A stretch of 64,000 nucleotides of DNA from Acidianus infernus (GTDB lineage Archaea; Thermoproteota; Thermoprotei_A; Sulfolobales; Sulfolobaceae), in the NCBI RefSeq assembly GCF_009729545.1, contig NZ_WFIY01000004.1:1958001-2022000 (forward strand). The letters run 5' to 3'. The translations under genes and the position numbers were made by a program. The notes under the pieces were generated by a model. It did not search any database. It worked only from the letters and a program-made list of their open reading frames with translations, and was not told where the DNA came from. Positions 36,248-45,705 of the stretch are shown one piece after another (position 1 is the stretch's first letter; the number at the start of each line of letters is the position of its first letter).

Positions 36248-37084
36248 TCACGCTGAGTTTTCCTCAAGCTTTTTCACTAGTTTTTCTGCCCTTAGCTTCA
36301 TGACCTCTGTGTTAAAGTTCCACCTCCCTTTCTCAAAATGTTCGTAAGGTATTGAGGAAATGAGCAAGTGGTTCTCATCTGTTGGATGAATGTAAACTTC
36401 TATCGTATCCTTTTTCTTCAAACTAGAAATAAACTTCAAGTAAGGAATTAATCGTGATGAAATGTCGCTTATGTGTGCTACGTAACTTTTGTCGTCCAGC
36501 TTGTAAACAAAATACATATTAGGTATTTTAGTTAATTCATCTAGAACTTCCTTCTCGTTAAAGATAACCTCCAGCCTAAAGTCTGGTCTATAAAGATAGA
36601 CATTATAACCTTTTATTAATCCTTTACCTATTACATGAGCTTGAGTATGATAAAGTACATCTTTAAAAGAGATGCCTAGAGCGTTAGAAAGATCCTTAAG
36701 TGAAAGATCCGTTCTCTCTTGTTTTTTGCCAATAATTTTCACGTCAAGGTCGTCTGGTATGAATCCTTCAGTTAAATCGGGTAATTCAAAAGGCTCTCTA
36801 CTAAAAGGTAAGAAATCTTGGAATTCGCCTCTCTCAAAATCAAAGACAGAATAATCAATAGGATAAAATTTTTCCTCCTCAACCTTGTGTATGTCGTAGT
36901 GATAAATTATTCCTTCGTCTTGTAAATAATCTAAAACATTCTCAAAATCTCTAGAAGTATAAAGGATTGATATATTAATTATAAGAGGATTCATAAGATC
37001 TCTTAGGATAAATACTGTAGTCCAATCAAATAGATTATAGAGATCATCAATTGAAACGTCGTAGTAATTAAAATAGATTGTCAC
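36248..37084 (-). CDS. Putative helix-turn-helix regulator, otherwise unrecognised
   Basis: 278 residues, GTG start at 37084. The centre (about residues 125-165) reads SLKDLSNALGISFKDVLYH, a plausible helix-turn-helix, followed by a basic YNVYLYRPD strand. The N-terminal part contains an acidic, aromatic region; the C-terminal part looks like a small alpha/beta domain. This arrangement is like sugar- or metabolite-responsive archaeal regulators, but I do not recognise the family. Isolated between intergenic stretches. Confidence 0.5.
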   Translation of the reverse strand: MTIYFNYYDVSIDDLYNLFDWTTVFILRDLMNPLIINISILYTSRDFENVLDYLQDEGIIYHYDIHKVEEEKFYPIDYSVFDFERGEFQDFLPFSREPFELPDLTEGFIPDDLDVKIIGKKQERTDLSLKDLSNALGISFKDVLYHTQAHVIGKGLIKGYNVYLYRPDFRLEVIFNEKEVLDELTKIPNMYFVYKLDDKSYVAHISDISSRLIPYLKFISSLKKKDTIEVYIHPTDENHLLISSIPYEHFEKGRWNFNTEVMKLRAEKLVKKLEENSA

Positions 37085-37115
37085 ATAATACTTCTTTAAC
37101 CCTAAAATCTCATAT

Positions 37116-37286
37116 CTAGCAACAGGGGAACAATCTGTAATGGTATCTATTCCTTAACCATTGGATAAGCTTCTCAGCATCTTTAATTCTAGAAATTGCG
37201 CCTATAATTCTAGGATTTAAATCTCCAAATCGCTGTAAGTAATATAACACTTCAGAAAGCTTAAGGGTCTCTTTCTGAATTAGCAC
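37116..37286 (-). pseudogene. Fragment or very short gene (56 codons)
   Basis: From GTG at 37286 to TAG at 37116 the minus strand gives a continuous protein-like sequence (LKLSEVLYYLQRFGDLNPR, then ISRIKDAEKLIQWLRNRYHY). A stop lies a few codons upstream. It looks like the helical end of a larger protein. No family recognised. Confidence 0.4.
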
Positions 37287-37354
37287 AAGCCGTACTTTGT
37301 GTTATGAACTTAAAAACTTTACCTTAAGAGAAGGAAAAAATTTTAAACAAAAAT

Positions 37355-37486
37355 TTATACACCATCAACTGAGTTGCTTCTGCCTGCGAATACTACTAGG
37401 TGGGCTAACGCTAGTGCAGTTAATGTTAAACCCGCTGCGAGAATAGCTAACCTTATTCCGAGGTTTAATTTATAGAGGTCCATCAT
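37355..37486 (-). CDS. 43-residue single-span membrane protein
   Basis: Starts ATG ATG at 37486/37483 and ends TAA. After MMDLYKLNLG it has a continuous hydrophobic helix (about residues 11-33, Ala/Leu rich) and ends AGRSNSVDGV. Short length, clean single membrane helix and double Met start argue for a real gene of the small-membrane-protein type seen beside respiratory or transport genes. Function unknown. Confidence 0.5.
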   Translation of the reverse strand: MMDLYKLNLGIRLAILAAGLTLTALALAHLVVFAGRSNSVDGV

Positions 37487-37827
37487 TTTTGGTCAGGATT
37501 TGTTTCAATTACTATGAATTAAACTTTAATATGACGAACACTAATTAAGAATCTGCGTAATAGTGCGGAAATTAAGAGCCTAATTAAAAGTTTAAATATT
37601 AAAAGTAGAAGCCTCAAAAAGTTTTCAATAAAGATAATACTAATGCCTATGTATTATTGAATTCTCTATTTAAATGTGCTACTCTTAGTCCTTCTTAATT
37701 TACCAAAGTAACACATTGTCTGATGTGGAAAATAACGCTAAGCGATACATGAATAAAACGTTAATAAAAGTTTACATGTAGATTTTACACTCATGTTACA
37801 TGCACAATTTATATCCAAATTAATCTA
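37487..37827. other. Intergenic, very AT-rich
   Basis: No gene seen. Three TACATG-containing stretches occur near 37746-37802. Confidence 0.4.
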
Positions 37828-38208
37828 TTAACTGTTCATGTATACAATGACCGTTGAAACTATTATAAGTAGCACGTCAAGAATAAAGGCTATTAAAGCA
37901 GGTCCTCCAGTATAAGGTAATGGTTTTCCTATTAACGGCGCTGGTAATACTCTAGTAAGAGTTAAGAGTAGGTAATTTATCCACCAAAATACTAGGTTAA
38001 GCACGTAAAGGAACTTAAGGTAAGCGAGCTTGAAAATCATGATCATAATTATCCCTGCAACTATTGCTATTACTGAATCTATTACAAAGAATAATCTTAT
38101 TCCGTAAGGTAATAAACTAATGTTATATAAGGGAAAATGATCGTAAGCCCAGATAAAAGATAATATACCTCCTACGACTCCCAATATAATTGAATTTTGT
38201 TTTAGCAT
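37828..38208 (-). CDS. Small four-helix membrane protein
   Basis: 126 residues with about four hydrophobic helices (residues 5-25, 35-62, 65-90 and 102-123) and no charged motif. It diverges from the gene at 38323, sharing a roughly 115-bp promoter region. No family recognised; a membrane-bound accessory protein is the most that can be said. Confidence 0.6.
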   Translation of the reverse strand: MLKQNSIILGVVGGILSFIWAYDHFPLYNISLLPYGIRLFFVIDSVIAIVAGIIMIMIFKLAYLKFLYVLNLVFWWINYLLLTLTRVLPAPLIGKPLPYTGGPALIAFILDVLLIIVSTVIVYMNS

Positions 38209-38286
38209 AAGCTACTCTTCTTATTCTATTTTAAAAATCTTTTCCCAAATCCAAAGTTAAATTAAATTACATAAATTGGGAAAAGA

Positions 38287-38294
38287 TTTATATT
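38287..38294 (+). promoter_or_regulatory. TATA-like box for 38323-39549
   Basis: TTTATATT is centred about 33 bp before the ATG at 38323, predicting a transcript start about 6 bp before it. Confidence 0.4.
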
Positions 38295-38322
38295 AATTGA
38301 TGAGAAGACTATCTCGATAGAA

Positions 38323-38526
38323 ATGGATAAGAAAAAAATAGTCCTCTTGGGCCTTTCAGTAATAATCCTAATAATAGGAGGAGTTTTCTTCAGTATGGCA
38401 ATAAGCCACGTAGCCAGTACAACAAGTCATTCATCAATGAGCAGTGCATCTACCATGAGCTCATCTACAACTAATAGTTCGACCTCTACAAGCTCTTCTT
38501 CATCTTCTGGCTATACGTGGGGTTAA
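38323..38526 (+). CDS. Small membrane-anchored protein with Ser/Thr-rich tail
   Basis: 67 residues: a Lys-rich start (MDKKK), one membrane helix (about 6-27) and then about 35 residues almost wholly Ser, Thr and Met ending SGYTWG. The positive-inside rule puts the Ser/Thr tail outside the cell, where it would be a natural target for glycosylation in an acidophile. Its stop TAA is directly followed by the ATG of the next gene, so the two are coupled. Function unknown; it may be a small subunit of the transporter-like neighbour. Confidence 0.6.
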   Translation: MDKKKIVLLGLSVIILIIGGVFFSMAISHVASTTSHSSMSSASTMSSSTTNSSTSTSSSSSSGYTWG

Positions 38527-39549
38527 ATGAAAAAGTCAGATCTTTTTCTCTTTTCTTATTCTTTTTCATCTATAGGTGGTCCTTTAGCCTTAATTGCTCA
38601 GTTTTCTAGAGGGCTTTCTCCTCTAGGCGTTATACTATCTTCTATTCTCTTTTTCCCTACGGTCTACGTTATTTACCACGTTACTAAGGAAGTAAAAGGA
38701 GAGAAAGGCCTTTATGAATACTTATTAAATAGTCGTAAAGTCTCTACAGCTTTCCTCTATTTCTGGTTCTTTTCATATTTCCTTTATTTAAGTTACACAG
38801 TGGATTACGTAGTTTATTATATTCTACAACTTGACGGCTTTCTGGCTACAGTTACTCTTGTCTTACTTACGCTTGGCATAGACTTATTAACGCTAACCGG
38901 ATCGGAATTGTGGTTTCTCGTTTTCTCCTCATTTATTCAACTGTTCCTTTCAATTCCTATAGGCCGGCAGGTCAGTTTAACTGATAGCGTTAATCTTTCG
39001 CAAATTCTACCAACTTCGGAGGCTTTTGTTTGCATAACTTTAACTCCTTTCGCCAAAACTGAAAATAGTAATGCTAAGGTTATTTTTTACGCATACGTAA
39101 TTGCTGTAAGCTTAATGGCAATTTCCACGCTTTTTGCAATCCCCAAGTTTATTTATTACGCTTCATCTATTAGTGCGTTCTCCCTAATTATAGTGGAATT
39201 TTATGCAATAAAGAAGATTTTACCTAGAAAACTTCTAATAATAGTATTGCTTTTTTCGGCAATGACCCTTGTAAGTTTAATAAATCCTTATCAGTACTAT
39301 TTATACACAATAGTACCGTCTTTATCCGCTCTATATGTATCTTTAGGGATATTCTTTTCATCAATTGCTTTCTCAAAGGGTGGAAACGTATTTCTGAGAG
39401 CTTCTTCAATTGTTAGCCTTGTAATTGTAGCTTACGGTTTTTATACTTCTCTGGATTTCGAGTCTTTAAGCGTTCTCATGATAGAGATTATTAGCCTGCT
39501 TTCAATTTTCGGATTAGTCTTATATAAAAATGGAAGAAAGTCTTCATAA
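38527..39549 (+). CDS. Polytopic membrane protein, permease-like
   Basis: 340 residues and about 10 membrane helices. The N-terminus (FSYSFSSIGGPLALIAQFSRG) resembles helix 1 of APC-type amino acid permeases, but the protein is about 100 residues shorter than usual and the later consensus loops are not seen. It starts on the base after the stop of the Ser/Thr-tailed protein. It could be a divergent transporter; substrate unknown. Confidence 0.55.
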   Translation: MKKSDLFLFSYSFSSIGGPLALIAQFSRGLSPLGVILSSILFFPTVYVIYHVTKEVKGEKGLYEYLLNSRKVSTAFLYFWFFSYFLYLSYTVDYVVYYILQLDGFLATVTLVLLTLGIDLLTLTGSELWFLVFSSFIQLFLSIPIGRQVSLTDSVNLSQILPTSEAFVCITLTPFAKTENSNAKVIFYAYVIAVSLMAISTLFAIPKFIYYASSISAFSLIIVEFYAIKKILPRKLLIIVLLFSAMTLVSLINPYQYYLYTIVPSLSALYVSLGIFFSSIAFSKGGNVFLRASSIVSLVIVAYGFYTSLDFESLSVLMIEIISLLSIFGLVLYKNGRKSS

Positions 39550-39675
39550 AGTAATTATAGATAAGTTCATGTTTATATAGTTAGATAAACTTTATATTGC
39601 TTCGAGAATACCTAATCATATATCTAGGAATAATTTCACTCTTTCGCTTTTGATTAAAAATGCTGATCTAATTTA

Positions 39676-40049
39676 ACTTCGGACTACGGTGTTATTACAA
39701 GGGCTCTTTACGCTAAACCAAATGGAGACTAAATAGACGAGATCAGGGCAAGCACTATTAAGGAATTCTTAAGATCATTTAGGAATGATGAGAATATAAT
39801 TGAAATTGTAGATATTAGGGAGGTTGATAGAAGGAGAAGAAATTTTAGAATAATATTTAAAGAAACGTTTAATAATAAGATTATGGGAAATTTGAACAAT
39901 TATAATGTCATTCATCTTAGGGATCTAATAAGGAATGGAAAGTCCTAGTAATTCTGCCAAAAGATGAAGTTAACGATCTCAGGAGAGAATTGGAAGGCTT
40001 GGGTAGTATTAAACGTTTTTACGAGTCTGATGTGATAGTTGTATACTAA
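39676..40049 (+). pseudogene. Broken gene: one stop and one frameshift
   Basis: Frame from 39676 reads TSDYGVITRALYAKPNGD, a TAA, then IDEIRASTIKEFLRSFRN and a long basic stretch to RNGKS and TAG. One base missing near 39944-39950 (AAAGTCCTAG for AAAGGTCCTAG) would restore VLVILPKDEVNDLRREL and the end at 40049. So an archaeal gene of at least 120 codons with two lesions. The 5' end is not visible. Family not recognised. Confidence 0.6.
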
Positions 40050-40098
40050 CTGTTATGGACTTGTCTAAACAGGAAAGAAGGACTATTATTGAGGCTAT

Positions 40099-40346
40099 AA
40101 CTGACTTCCTCCTGAAGGGTTCCCTCCCAAAGCGGTTCATCGTTCCCACCATCGATTCGCGATTACATTTGGTGGGCAGTCGGGTGGCTCAGAGCATTAG
40201 AAGAGTGAGGGACTTTCATTCACCTAGTCCCTTATTGCTGGTTGCTCATACTTGAGCTGGGGAGGAGCGTCATTAACGTCACTAATAGATAAACGAATAA
40301 ATCTATAAGGGGGCTATCTATCCACTTCCCGCTCCCTTAACCCCCA
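40099..40346 (-). mobile_element. 248-bp deletion derivative (MITE) of the tnpB element
   Basis: It carries both ends of the 30636-31904 element: ACTGACTTCCTCC with the following GGGTTCC/GATT...ACATTTG...GGGCAGTCG block, and AAGGGGGCTATC...CCCTTAACCCCCA. The whole tnpB gene is missing apart from a few bases around CACCTAGTCCC. It could be moved by a TnpA in trans. Orientation is the same as the parent. Confidence 0.7.
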
Positions 40347-40373
40347 TCTCTATGATTATCCTAGAAAATTAAC

Positions 40374-40693
40374 CTGGAAGAACTGGGCGAATACAATCCG
40401 AAGGGGATTGAGAAAACCTTATAAAAGCTCTACAAGGACGACTTGGAACTGCAGGGGTAGACCCTAAGAAGGTGACGCACTGCGTAATAAAGGACGAGGA
40501 GGGGATAAAGGTAGGGAGTTTGAATTTACGAAGACAGACGACTACGTGTTCGAGATAGAGGACTTTGCAGACGAGAGCGCTTATGATCAAATAATAGTTG
40601 TTCTCAGCCAAGTACAAGAAGGTATTCCTCGTAGCTAACTTTGTGAACGAAAAGGTAAAGAAGATGTTGGAAGAGGCAGAAATTTTCTCATAA
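40374..40693 (+). pseudogene. Shattered gene remnant
   Basis: Pieces in two to three frames read as one acidic protein: LEELGEYNPKGIEKTL, KLYKDDLELQG, FTKTDDYVFEIEDFADESAY and then VANFVNEKVKKMLEEAEIFS ending at TAA 40691. At least two stops and two shifts intervene. Not identified. It lies directly beside the MITE. Confidence 0.5.
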
Positions 40694-40728
40694 TGAACAA
40701 GAAATTTCTTATGCTATGTACTCTGTAC

Positions 40729-41730
40729 TTATGATTTCGTTAAATTTTTGCCTATCACTAACATCCTGCTTTCGACGTAAGCTATCTTCTTTAATAGTTT
40801 AGCGAAGTTTCCCTCTACATAGTTTTCTCCAAAGTCTCCAAAGTACTCGTCCCTTATCCTCAGTATTGTCGCGTACCTTTGTGGTTTAAATTCCTCTTCC
40901 TCTCCTAAAGCATTTCTCATAGCAATCCTCCCAGCGCTCACTGCTACATCAGCAGACATGGGTATTTCTGAATCAGCAAAAGTCGCACAATCCCCTGCGC
41001 CGTATACGTCTTTATAATCCACTGACCTTAAGAATTTGTCAACCAACATCCTGTGGTTCCTATTTTTATGAATAGAATTTATTATATCAGGACCTTTAAG
41101 ACCACCTGCAAATATTGTTAATTCAGACTTTACTTCACCGTGAGTTGTTATCACTTTATCCTTCTGAACTTCCAACGCCTCAACTCCTAGAAGGAGGTTT
41201 ACTCCCAGTTCAGTAAGTAGTTTCTCAGCTTTTTTTGCTGAGGCAGTAGTCATTGTGGGAAGTAGCCTATTCCTTCTCTGAATTAGCGTTATATTCTTTC
41301 CAATTATGTTTCCAGCCAGCTCTACGCCGGTAGCGCCTCCGCCTATAATTACTACGTCTTTAACTTCTGATAACCTCTTTTTCAATAATAAGGCATCATC
41401 TAGAGTTTCTAATTTGTGAGCAAACTCCTTTGCACCTTTTAACCTTGGTAAATTTTGGTGATGACCTAGTGCTAAAATTAGTTTGTCGTAAGCTATGGTG
41501 TGATTGCCAAGAAATACTTTCTTTTCTTTGAAATCTATTTTATTTAGCTCTCCAACTATTACATGATTATATTTTACAGTAATGTTATTATTTAATCCAC
41601 AAATAAAATCTATAAGCCAAGGAGTTAAAAGAAAATAATCTTTCTTATCTATTAACACTGCCCTTTCTTCTCCCTTTTCCTTATAAGCCGAAAGCCCTGC
41701 AAATCCTCCGCCTATAATTACTATTGTCAT
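40729..41730 (-). CDS. FAD-dependent NAD(P)H dehydrogenase, NDH-2-like
   Basis: 333 residues. FAD-binding GGGFAGL (about 7-13), a second Rossmann fold VVIIGGGATGVELAG (about 133-147) for NAD(P)H, and the C-terminal FAD motif YGAGDCA (about 243-249). This is the architecture of type II NADH dehydrogenases and sulfide:quinone reductases. The redox cysteines of SQR are not obvious, favouring NDH-2. It is shorter than usual (about 400), lacking part of the C-terminal membrane anchor. It would pass electrons from NAD(P)H to caldariella-type quinones at the inner face of the membrane. Monocistronic. Confidence 0.8.
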   Translation of the reverse strand: MTIVIIGGGFAGLSAYKEKGEERAVLIDKKDYFLLTPWLIDFICGLNNNITVKYNHVIVGELNKIDFKEKKVFLGNHTIAYDKLILALGHHQNLPRLKGAKEFAHKLETLDDALLLKKRLSEVKDVVIIGGGATGVELAGNIIGKNITLIQRRNRLLPTMTTASAKKAEKLLTELGVNLLLGVEALEVQKDKVITTHGEVKSELTIFAGGLKGPDIINSIHKNRNHRMLVDKFLRSVDYKDVYGAGDCATFADSEIPMSADVAVSAGRIAMRNALGEEEEFKPQRYATILRIRDEYFGDFGENYVEGNFAKLLKKIAYVESRMLVIGKNLTKS

Positions 41731-41792
41731 ACACTATTTTCTGTAAACTTCTTTATATTCGTGAATTATAAAAATCCTTAAAAAATATGAAT

Positions 41793-43346
41793 TTACATTG
41801 ACTTTAATATTTCCTCATCCTTAACTCTAGATGTAGGCTTCCAACCGCTTACGTAAGCTATTGCTGTCCCTAAGCCAGTAATTATTAAATTTAAGGCTAA
41901 AGCAACTAACGCAATGTAAATTGAGCCTATTGGAGTTGGCATGAAAACGCTACCGTAATGATAATATAATCCGACTCCAGAGGAAACTCCAACTATCATA
42001 CCTGCTAACAATGACCATTTCTCCAGTTTATGAGTGTAAAGACCTAAGAAAATAGGTGGCATAGCTTGTGTAACTATTATTCCTCCTAAAAGCTGTAATG
42101 TTATTGCATAACCTGGAACCGCGAAAACAAAACCTAAGGCTGCAAATTTAAACACCGCTGACATCCATTTTGCTAAAGTAGATTCTCCCTTCATTGACAA
42201 TGGTTTAAATTCTCCTATTATATTCCTTACGAACAGATTTGATATAGCAATAGCCATTATTGCTGCTGGGACTAAGCCTCCGATAAATACCCCTACTAAA
42301 GCAATGCCTATAAACCAGTTGGGCATAGTATAGGCTATCACTGCAGGAACTACTAAGTCTGCAGCTGCAGATTTGCCTATAATAGGACTTAAGTCTTTTA
42401 TTGCAGATAAAGCACTAGGTATTCCGTAAATTAAGATCCCAAATAAAGCTAAAAATACTAACCCTATGCCGTAAATTGGTAAGAGTGAAGTACTTAACTT
42501 TAGTTGCTTTTTACTTACTGAACTTAAAGATCCGTTTATTGCGTGAGGATATAAATATAACGCTATAGCACTACCTAACGCTAGGGAGAAGTAACCCATT
42601 ATTAATTTAGGAGGTAAGGTTTCGTATATTGCAGCTTTGGTGGAAGGTATTGAAGAGAACGCTACGTGGAATCCGCCAATTGCAATAGGTATTGCTATTA
42701 TAGATACAATGACTGTAAACCATATTAAAGCGTCCTTAAAGACTCCTGTAAGTGTGGCCCCTCTAAGTCCACTGGTATAAGTGAAAGCTGCCAGTATTAC
42801 GAAAGCTATTATAAGCGATATCTCATTAATTAAAGTTATTGATCCATTAATTCCAAGACCTACAATAAGCATGGTTAAGACTGCTTTCATACCTACTATT
42901 TGTAATGCTATGTAAGGCAATTCTGCAACTATTCCTATCAAAGCCACTGCCAAAGCTAAATATCTGCTATTAAACCTATCCTTTACGAAATCTGCAGCAG
43001 TTATGTAACCTTTATTCCTTGAAACTGTCCAAAGTCTTGGCATTGTAAGCATGGCTATAGCGAAAGTCCAGGCTACGTAAGGTACAGCGAAAAAGTACAG
43101 TGAACCTACTCCGAATAACGCAGCGGGTACTGCTATGAAAGTATATGCTGTGTATAAATCAGCCCCCATGAGGAACCAAACTAGGAAAACTCCTAACCTT
43201 CTTCCCGCTAATCCCCATTCGTAAAGCTTAGATAAATCTCCTTTCCTCCAACTAGCACCGTAAAAGCCTAGAAACACGAAAAATGCAAATAATATTAAAA
43301 ACACTGCTAAAGTAATGATATCAACGTTAGTTTGAGGGATAATCAT
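41793..43346 (-). CDS. Solute:sodium symporter family (SSS) transporter
   Basis: 517 residues and about 13 membrane helices. The segment LAGRRLGVFLVWFLMGADLYTAYTF (shortened here: AGRRLG... and GADLYTAYT) near residues 45-72 and AADFVKDRFNSRYLA near 115-130 match SSS monocarboxylate/proline/pantothenate-type symporters. One base after a DUF3311 gene on the same strand, a pairing known for SSS transporters. With acyl-CoA synthetases nearby, a short-chain organic acid such as acetate is a reasonable guess, but the substrate is not proven. Confidence 0.85.
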   Translation of the reverse strand: MIIPQTNVDIITLAVFLILFAFFVFLGFYGASWRKGDLSKLYEWGLAGRRLGVFLVWFLMGADLYTAYTFIAVPAALFGVGSLYFFAVPYVAWTFAIAMLTMPRLWTVSRNKGYITAADFVKDRFNSRYLALAVALIGIVAELPYIALQIVGMKAVLTMLIVGLGINGSITLINEISLIIAFVILAAFTYTSGLRGATLTGVFKDALIWFTVIVSIIAIPIAIGGFHVAFSSIPSTKAAIYETLPPKLIMGYFSLALGSAIALYLYPHAINGSLSSVSKKQLKLSTSLLPIYGIGLVFLALFGILIYGIPSALSAIKDLSPIIGKSAAADLVVPAVIAYTMPNWFIGIALVGVFIGGLVPAAIMAIAISNLFVRNIIGEFKPLSMKGESTLAKWMSAVFKFAALGFVFAVPGYAITLQLLGGIIVTQAMPPIFLGLYTHKLEKWSLLAGMIVGVSSGVGLYYHYGSVFMPTPIGSIYIALVALALNLIITGLGTAIAYVSGWKPTSRVKDEEILKSM

Positions 43347-43347
43347 T

Positions 43348-43545
43348 CTACTCCTCCTCCTTGAAAACGTATGCTACAATAAAAAACATTAAACTACTAA
43401 CTGCGAGCATTATAGTTTGATACCAGTAAAAGAACGGTACTCCAAATAAACAAGGACTAACTCTATTAAAGACAGGAAATATTGAATATAAAATTACGTC
43501 AACTATTAGAGCTATGAAAATTGCAACATAAAATTTAGATGTCAT
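43348..43545 (-). CDS. DUF3311 small membrane subunit of the SSS transporter
   Basis: 65 residues, two membrane helices (about 5-22 and 38-60) and an acidic end (KEEE). PVFNRVSPCLFGVPFFYWYQ is the conserved middle of DUF3311 proteins. It is encoded immediately upstream of the symporter with a single-base gap. Such small proteins accompany SSS symporters and are thought to assist assembly or activity. Confidence 0.78.
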   Translation of the reverse strand: MTSKFYVAIFIALIVDVILYSIFPVFNRVSPCLFGVPFFYWYQTIMLAVSSLMFFIVAYVFKEEE

Positions 43546-43649
43546 AGGGAAACTATTGGATTACGTTTAATTAAGTTTAGTTTATAATTTTCACTGTTAT
43601 AGATTTAAATGAAATAAATGAAATTTAAAAAACCTTTGTAAAGTATGAA

Positions 43650-44519
43650 CTATTTCATCAATTTCTTTATCTTCTCCCACATGGAATCAACATAGTTTTC
43701 CAATGCTTTATACTCCTCTTCCGTAATGCGTTTAAACCTACCTTGAATTTGAAGGAAATCTTTCAACGGTCTTCTTGTGGATCTATCCAGGCAATGAAGA
43801 GACTCTGGGCTAACAGTTAACTTGCCATTATCGTATTCTATTAAAGGCCAGTAACAAGTTTGAACTGCTAATTTTCCTACTTCTACGGTCTTTGAAGGAT
43901 CGAACATCCAACCGTAAGGATCAGGAGTTAAAACTTGAACGTATTTAAAGCCGAAGATCTGCTTAGCCTTTCTTAACTTGTTTACAAAATCGTGAGGATA
44001 ACCTACTGAGGCTGTAGCTAAGTAAGGTATATTATGATCCATCATTATGAACATAATCTCCTTTTTGTTCTCCTTCTTTCCTTCTGGCGTAGTTGAAGTG
44101 TATGCGCCAAAAGGAGTTGAACCACTTCTCTGACCTCCAGAATTCATGTATGCCTCATTATCAACGCAAATATAAATAAAGTTCTCGTTTCTCTCTGCAG
44201 CACCGCTTAGAGAAGCAAAGCCTATATCAGCTGTTCCTCCATCTCCAGCCCAAACTACTACGGTAGTGTTTTTATTCCTTTGTCTATAAGCCCTCCACAT
44301 TCCAGAGGCGGCTGGCGGCCCTGCTGCAAACGCTATGTTAAGTACCGGAAAGTTGTAGGAATTCTTCGGAGCTAAACCTTGAATTACTGATGAACAGCCG
44401 GCTATTACTATTAAAGCAACGTCATTACCTAAAGCCATTCCCACCATTCTCATTGCCATATTTTCTGGGCATCCTGGACATGCGGAAGTTCCTGATAATA
44501 GTGAGTTACTCTTCAACAT
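43650..44519 (-). CDS. porB: Pyruvate:ferredoxin oxidoreductase beta subunit
   Basis: Start chosen at the ATG at 44519, 14 nt inside the alpha gene; 44549 would overlap by 44. About 289 residues. SACPGCPEN near the N-terminus supplies cluster cysteines, GCSSVIQG follows, and GDGGTADIGF plus later N residues form the thiamine diphosphate and Mg site. The subunit binds TPP and a proximal 4Fe-4S cluster and, with alpha, converts pyruvate and CoA to acetyl-CoA, CO2 and reduced ferredoxin. Last gene of porG-D-A-B. Confidence 0.9.
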   Translation of the reverse strand: MLKSNSLLSGTSACPGCPENMAMRMVGMALGNDVALIVIAGCSSVIQGLAPKNSYNFPVLNIAFAAGPPAASGMWRAYRQRNKNTTVVVWAGDGGTADIGFASLSGAAERNENFIYICVDNEAYMNSGGQRSGSTPFGAYTSTTPEGKKENKKEIMFIMMDHNIPYLATASVGYPHDFVNKLRKAKQIFGFKYVQVLTPDPYGWMFDPSKTVEVGKLAVQTCYWPLIEYDNGKLTVSPESLHCLDRSTRRPLKDFLQIQGRFKRITEEEYKALENYVDSMWEKIKKLMK

Positions 44520-45705
44520 ATCTCGGAGACTTAAGCTCAATTTTCTCACCTCCTTTAGGATAATACCAAGTTATACCTTTAGCATTACCTTGCTTTGCCC
44601 TTTCCACAAATCTTGAAATTATCTCCTTAAAATCACCTTTATTCAGTAAAACTCCGCCTAAGCCTGAAATTACACCGCACATTTGCTCGTGATGTAACGT
44701 TGATTTCAATTCTAAATATAATGGGCCTCCTCTGCCCATGGAAGTTGCCCTATCAATTACTAGTATCGCCTTCTTATCCTTTAATGCTAAAGTAATTTCT
44801 TCCTCACTCCAAGGTCTTATATACCTTATCCTATATAATCCGACACTTAAGCCTTGCTTTCTTAACTCGTCTATCGCCTCCATTGCGTCTCCTGCCCACG
44901 CACCCATTAATACTACAGCATAATCTGCATCGTCCAACTTGTACTTAACATTAAGCGTCGAATAATTGTTTATTCCAGTAATCTTCTGATATTCTATCCC
45001 AACTTTTCTAATAACTTCTTCTGAGTGAAGTATTGCTTCGTGAATTGAGTGCCTAAGTTTCATGTACTCTATTGGTGGAAAAATGTTACCCATTCCTACT
45101 GGACTTTCTGAATCTAAGACAAATGGCTGTTTCCTAGAAGGTAAGAATAAATCTACATCATCCTGCGAAGGAATGTTAACGTTAGTTTTCATGTGAGATA
45201 ATATAAATCCATCCATTCCAACCATCATTGGTAAATAAACTCTCTCATCTTCCGAAATTCTAAAAGCTTGTAAGGTTAAATCCAGGGCTTCCTGAGGATT
45301 GCTAGCAAAGGCCATTAGCCATCCGCTGTCCCTTTCACTCATAAAGTCAGTGTTCTCGTCCCATATATTCCACGGTGCTCCAACTGCCCTGGTAGCTACT
45401 ACCATCACTACCGGAACCCTACTTCCTGCAACCCACCACGTCATTTCGTGCATGTAAAGCAATCCTTGTGAAGACGTTGCTGTAAAAGCCCTAACTCCCG
45501 CAATTGCAGCTCCAAAAGTTGAAGCCATTGCAGCATGTTCGCTCTCAACTCTTATGATTTCCGCATCTAATTCTCCATTAGCCTTCATTTCTGCTAATTT
45601 CTCTATGATTGAAGTCTGAGGAGTTATAGGATAAATTCCAACTACTCCAACTCTAGCTAATTTAACTGCCAACGCTACAGCTTCGTTTCCAGAAATAATC
45701 TTCAT
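44506..45705 (-). CDS. porA: Pyruvate:ferredoxin oxidoreductase alpha subunit
   Basis: About 399 residues from ATG at 45705 (MKIISGNEAVALAVKLARVG), which overlaps the delta stop as ATGA. A start at 45762 would be in the ferredoxin gene and adds unrelated residues. IYPITPQTSIIE is the conserved TPP-pyrimidine-domain motif, and ESEHAAMASTFGAA and TATSSQGLLYMHE are typical of PorA. It forms the substrate-binding half of the active site with PorB. Confidence 0.9.
   Translation of the reverse strand: MKIISGNEAVALAVKLARVGVVGIYPITPQTSIIEKLAEMKANGELDAEIIRVESEHAAMASTFGAAIAGVRAFTATSSQGLLYMHEMTWWVAGSRVPVVMVVATRAVGAPWNIWDENTDFMSERDSGWLMAFASNPQEALDLTLQAFRISEDERVYLPMMVGMDGFILSHMKTNVNIPSQDDVDLFLPSRKQPFVLDSESPVGMGNIFPPIEYMKLRHSIHEAILHSEEVIRKVGIEYQKITGINNYSTLNVKYKLDDADYAVVLMGAWAGDAMEAIDELRKQGLSVGLYRIRYIRPWSEEEITLALKDKKAILVIDRATSMGRGGPLYLELKSTLHHEQMCGVISGLGGVLLNKGDFKEIISRFVERAKQGNAKGITWYYPKGGEKIELKSPRYVEE

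Noticed and set aside
40055..40255. 66-codon plus-strand open frame starting MDLSKQERR
   Set aside because: Most of it is the end sequence of the MITE, so it is not a protein gene.
40729..41730. Sulfide:quinone oxidoreductase
   Set aside because: The redox-active cysteine pattern of SQR is not visible; NDH-2 fits better, though not conclusively.
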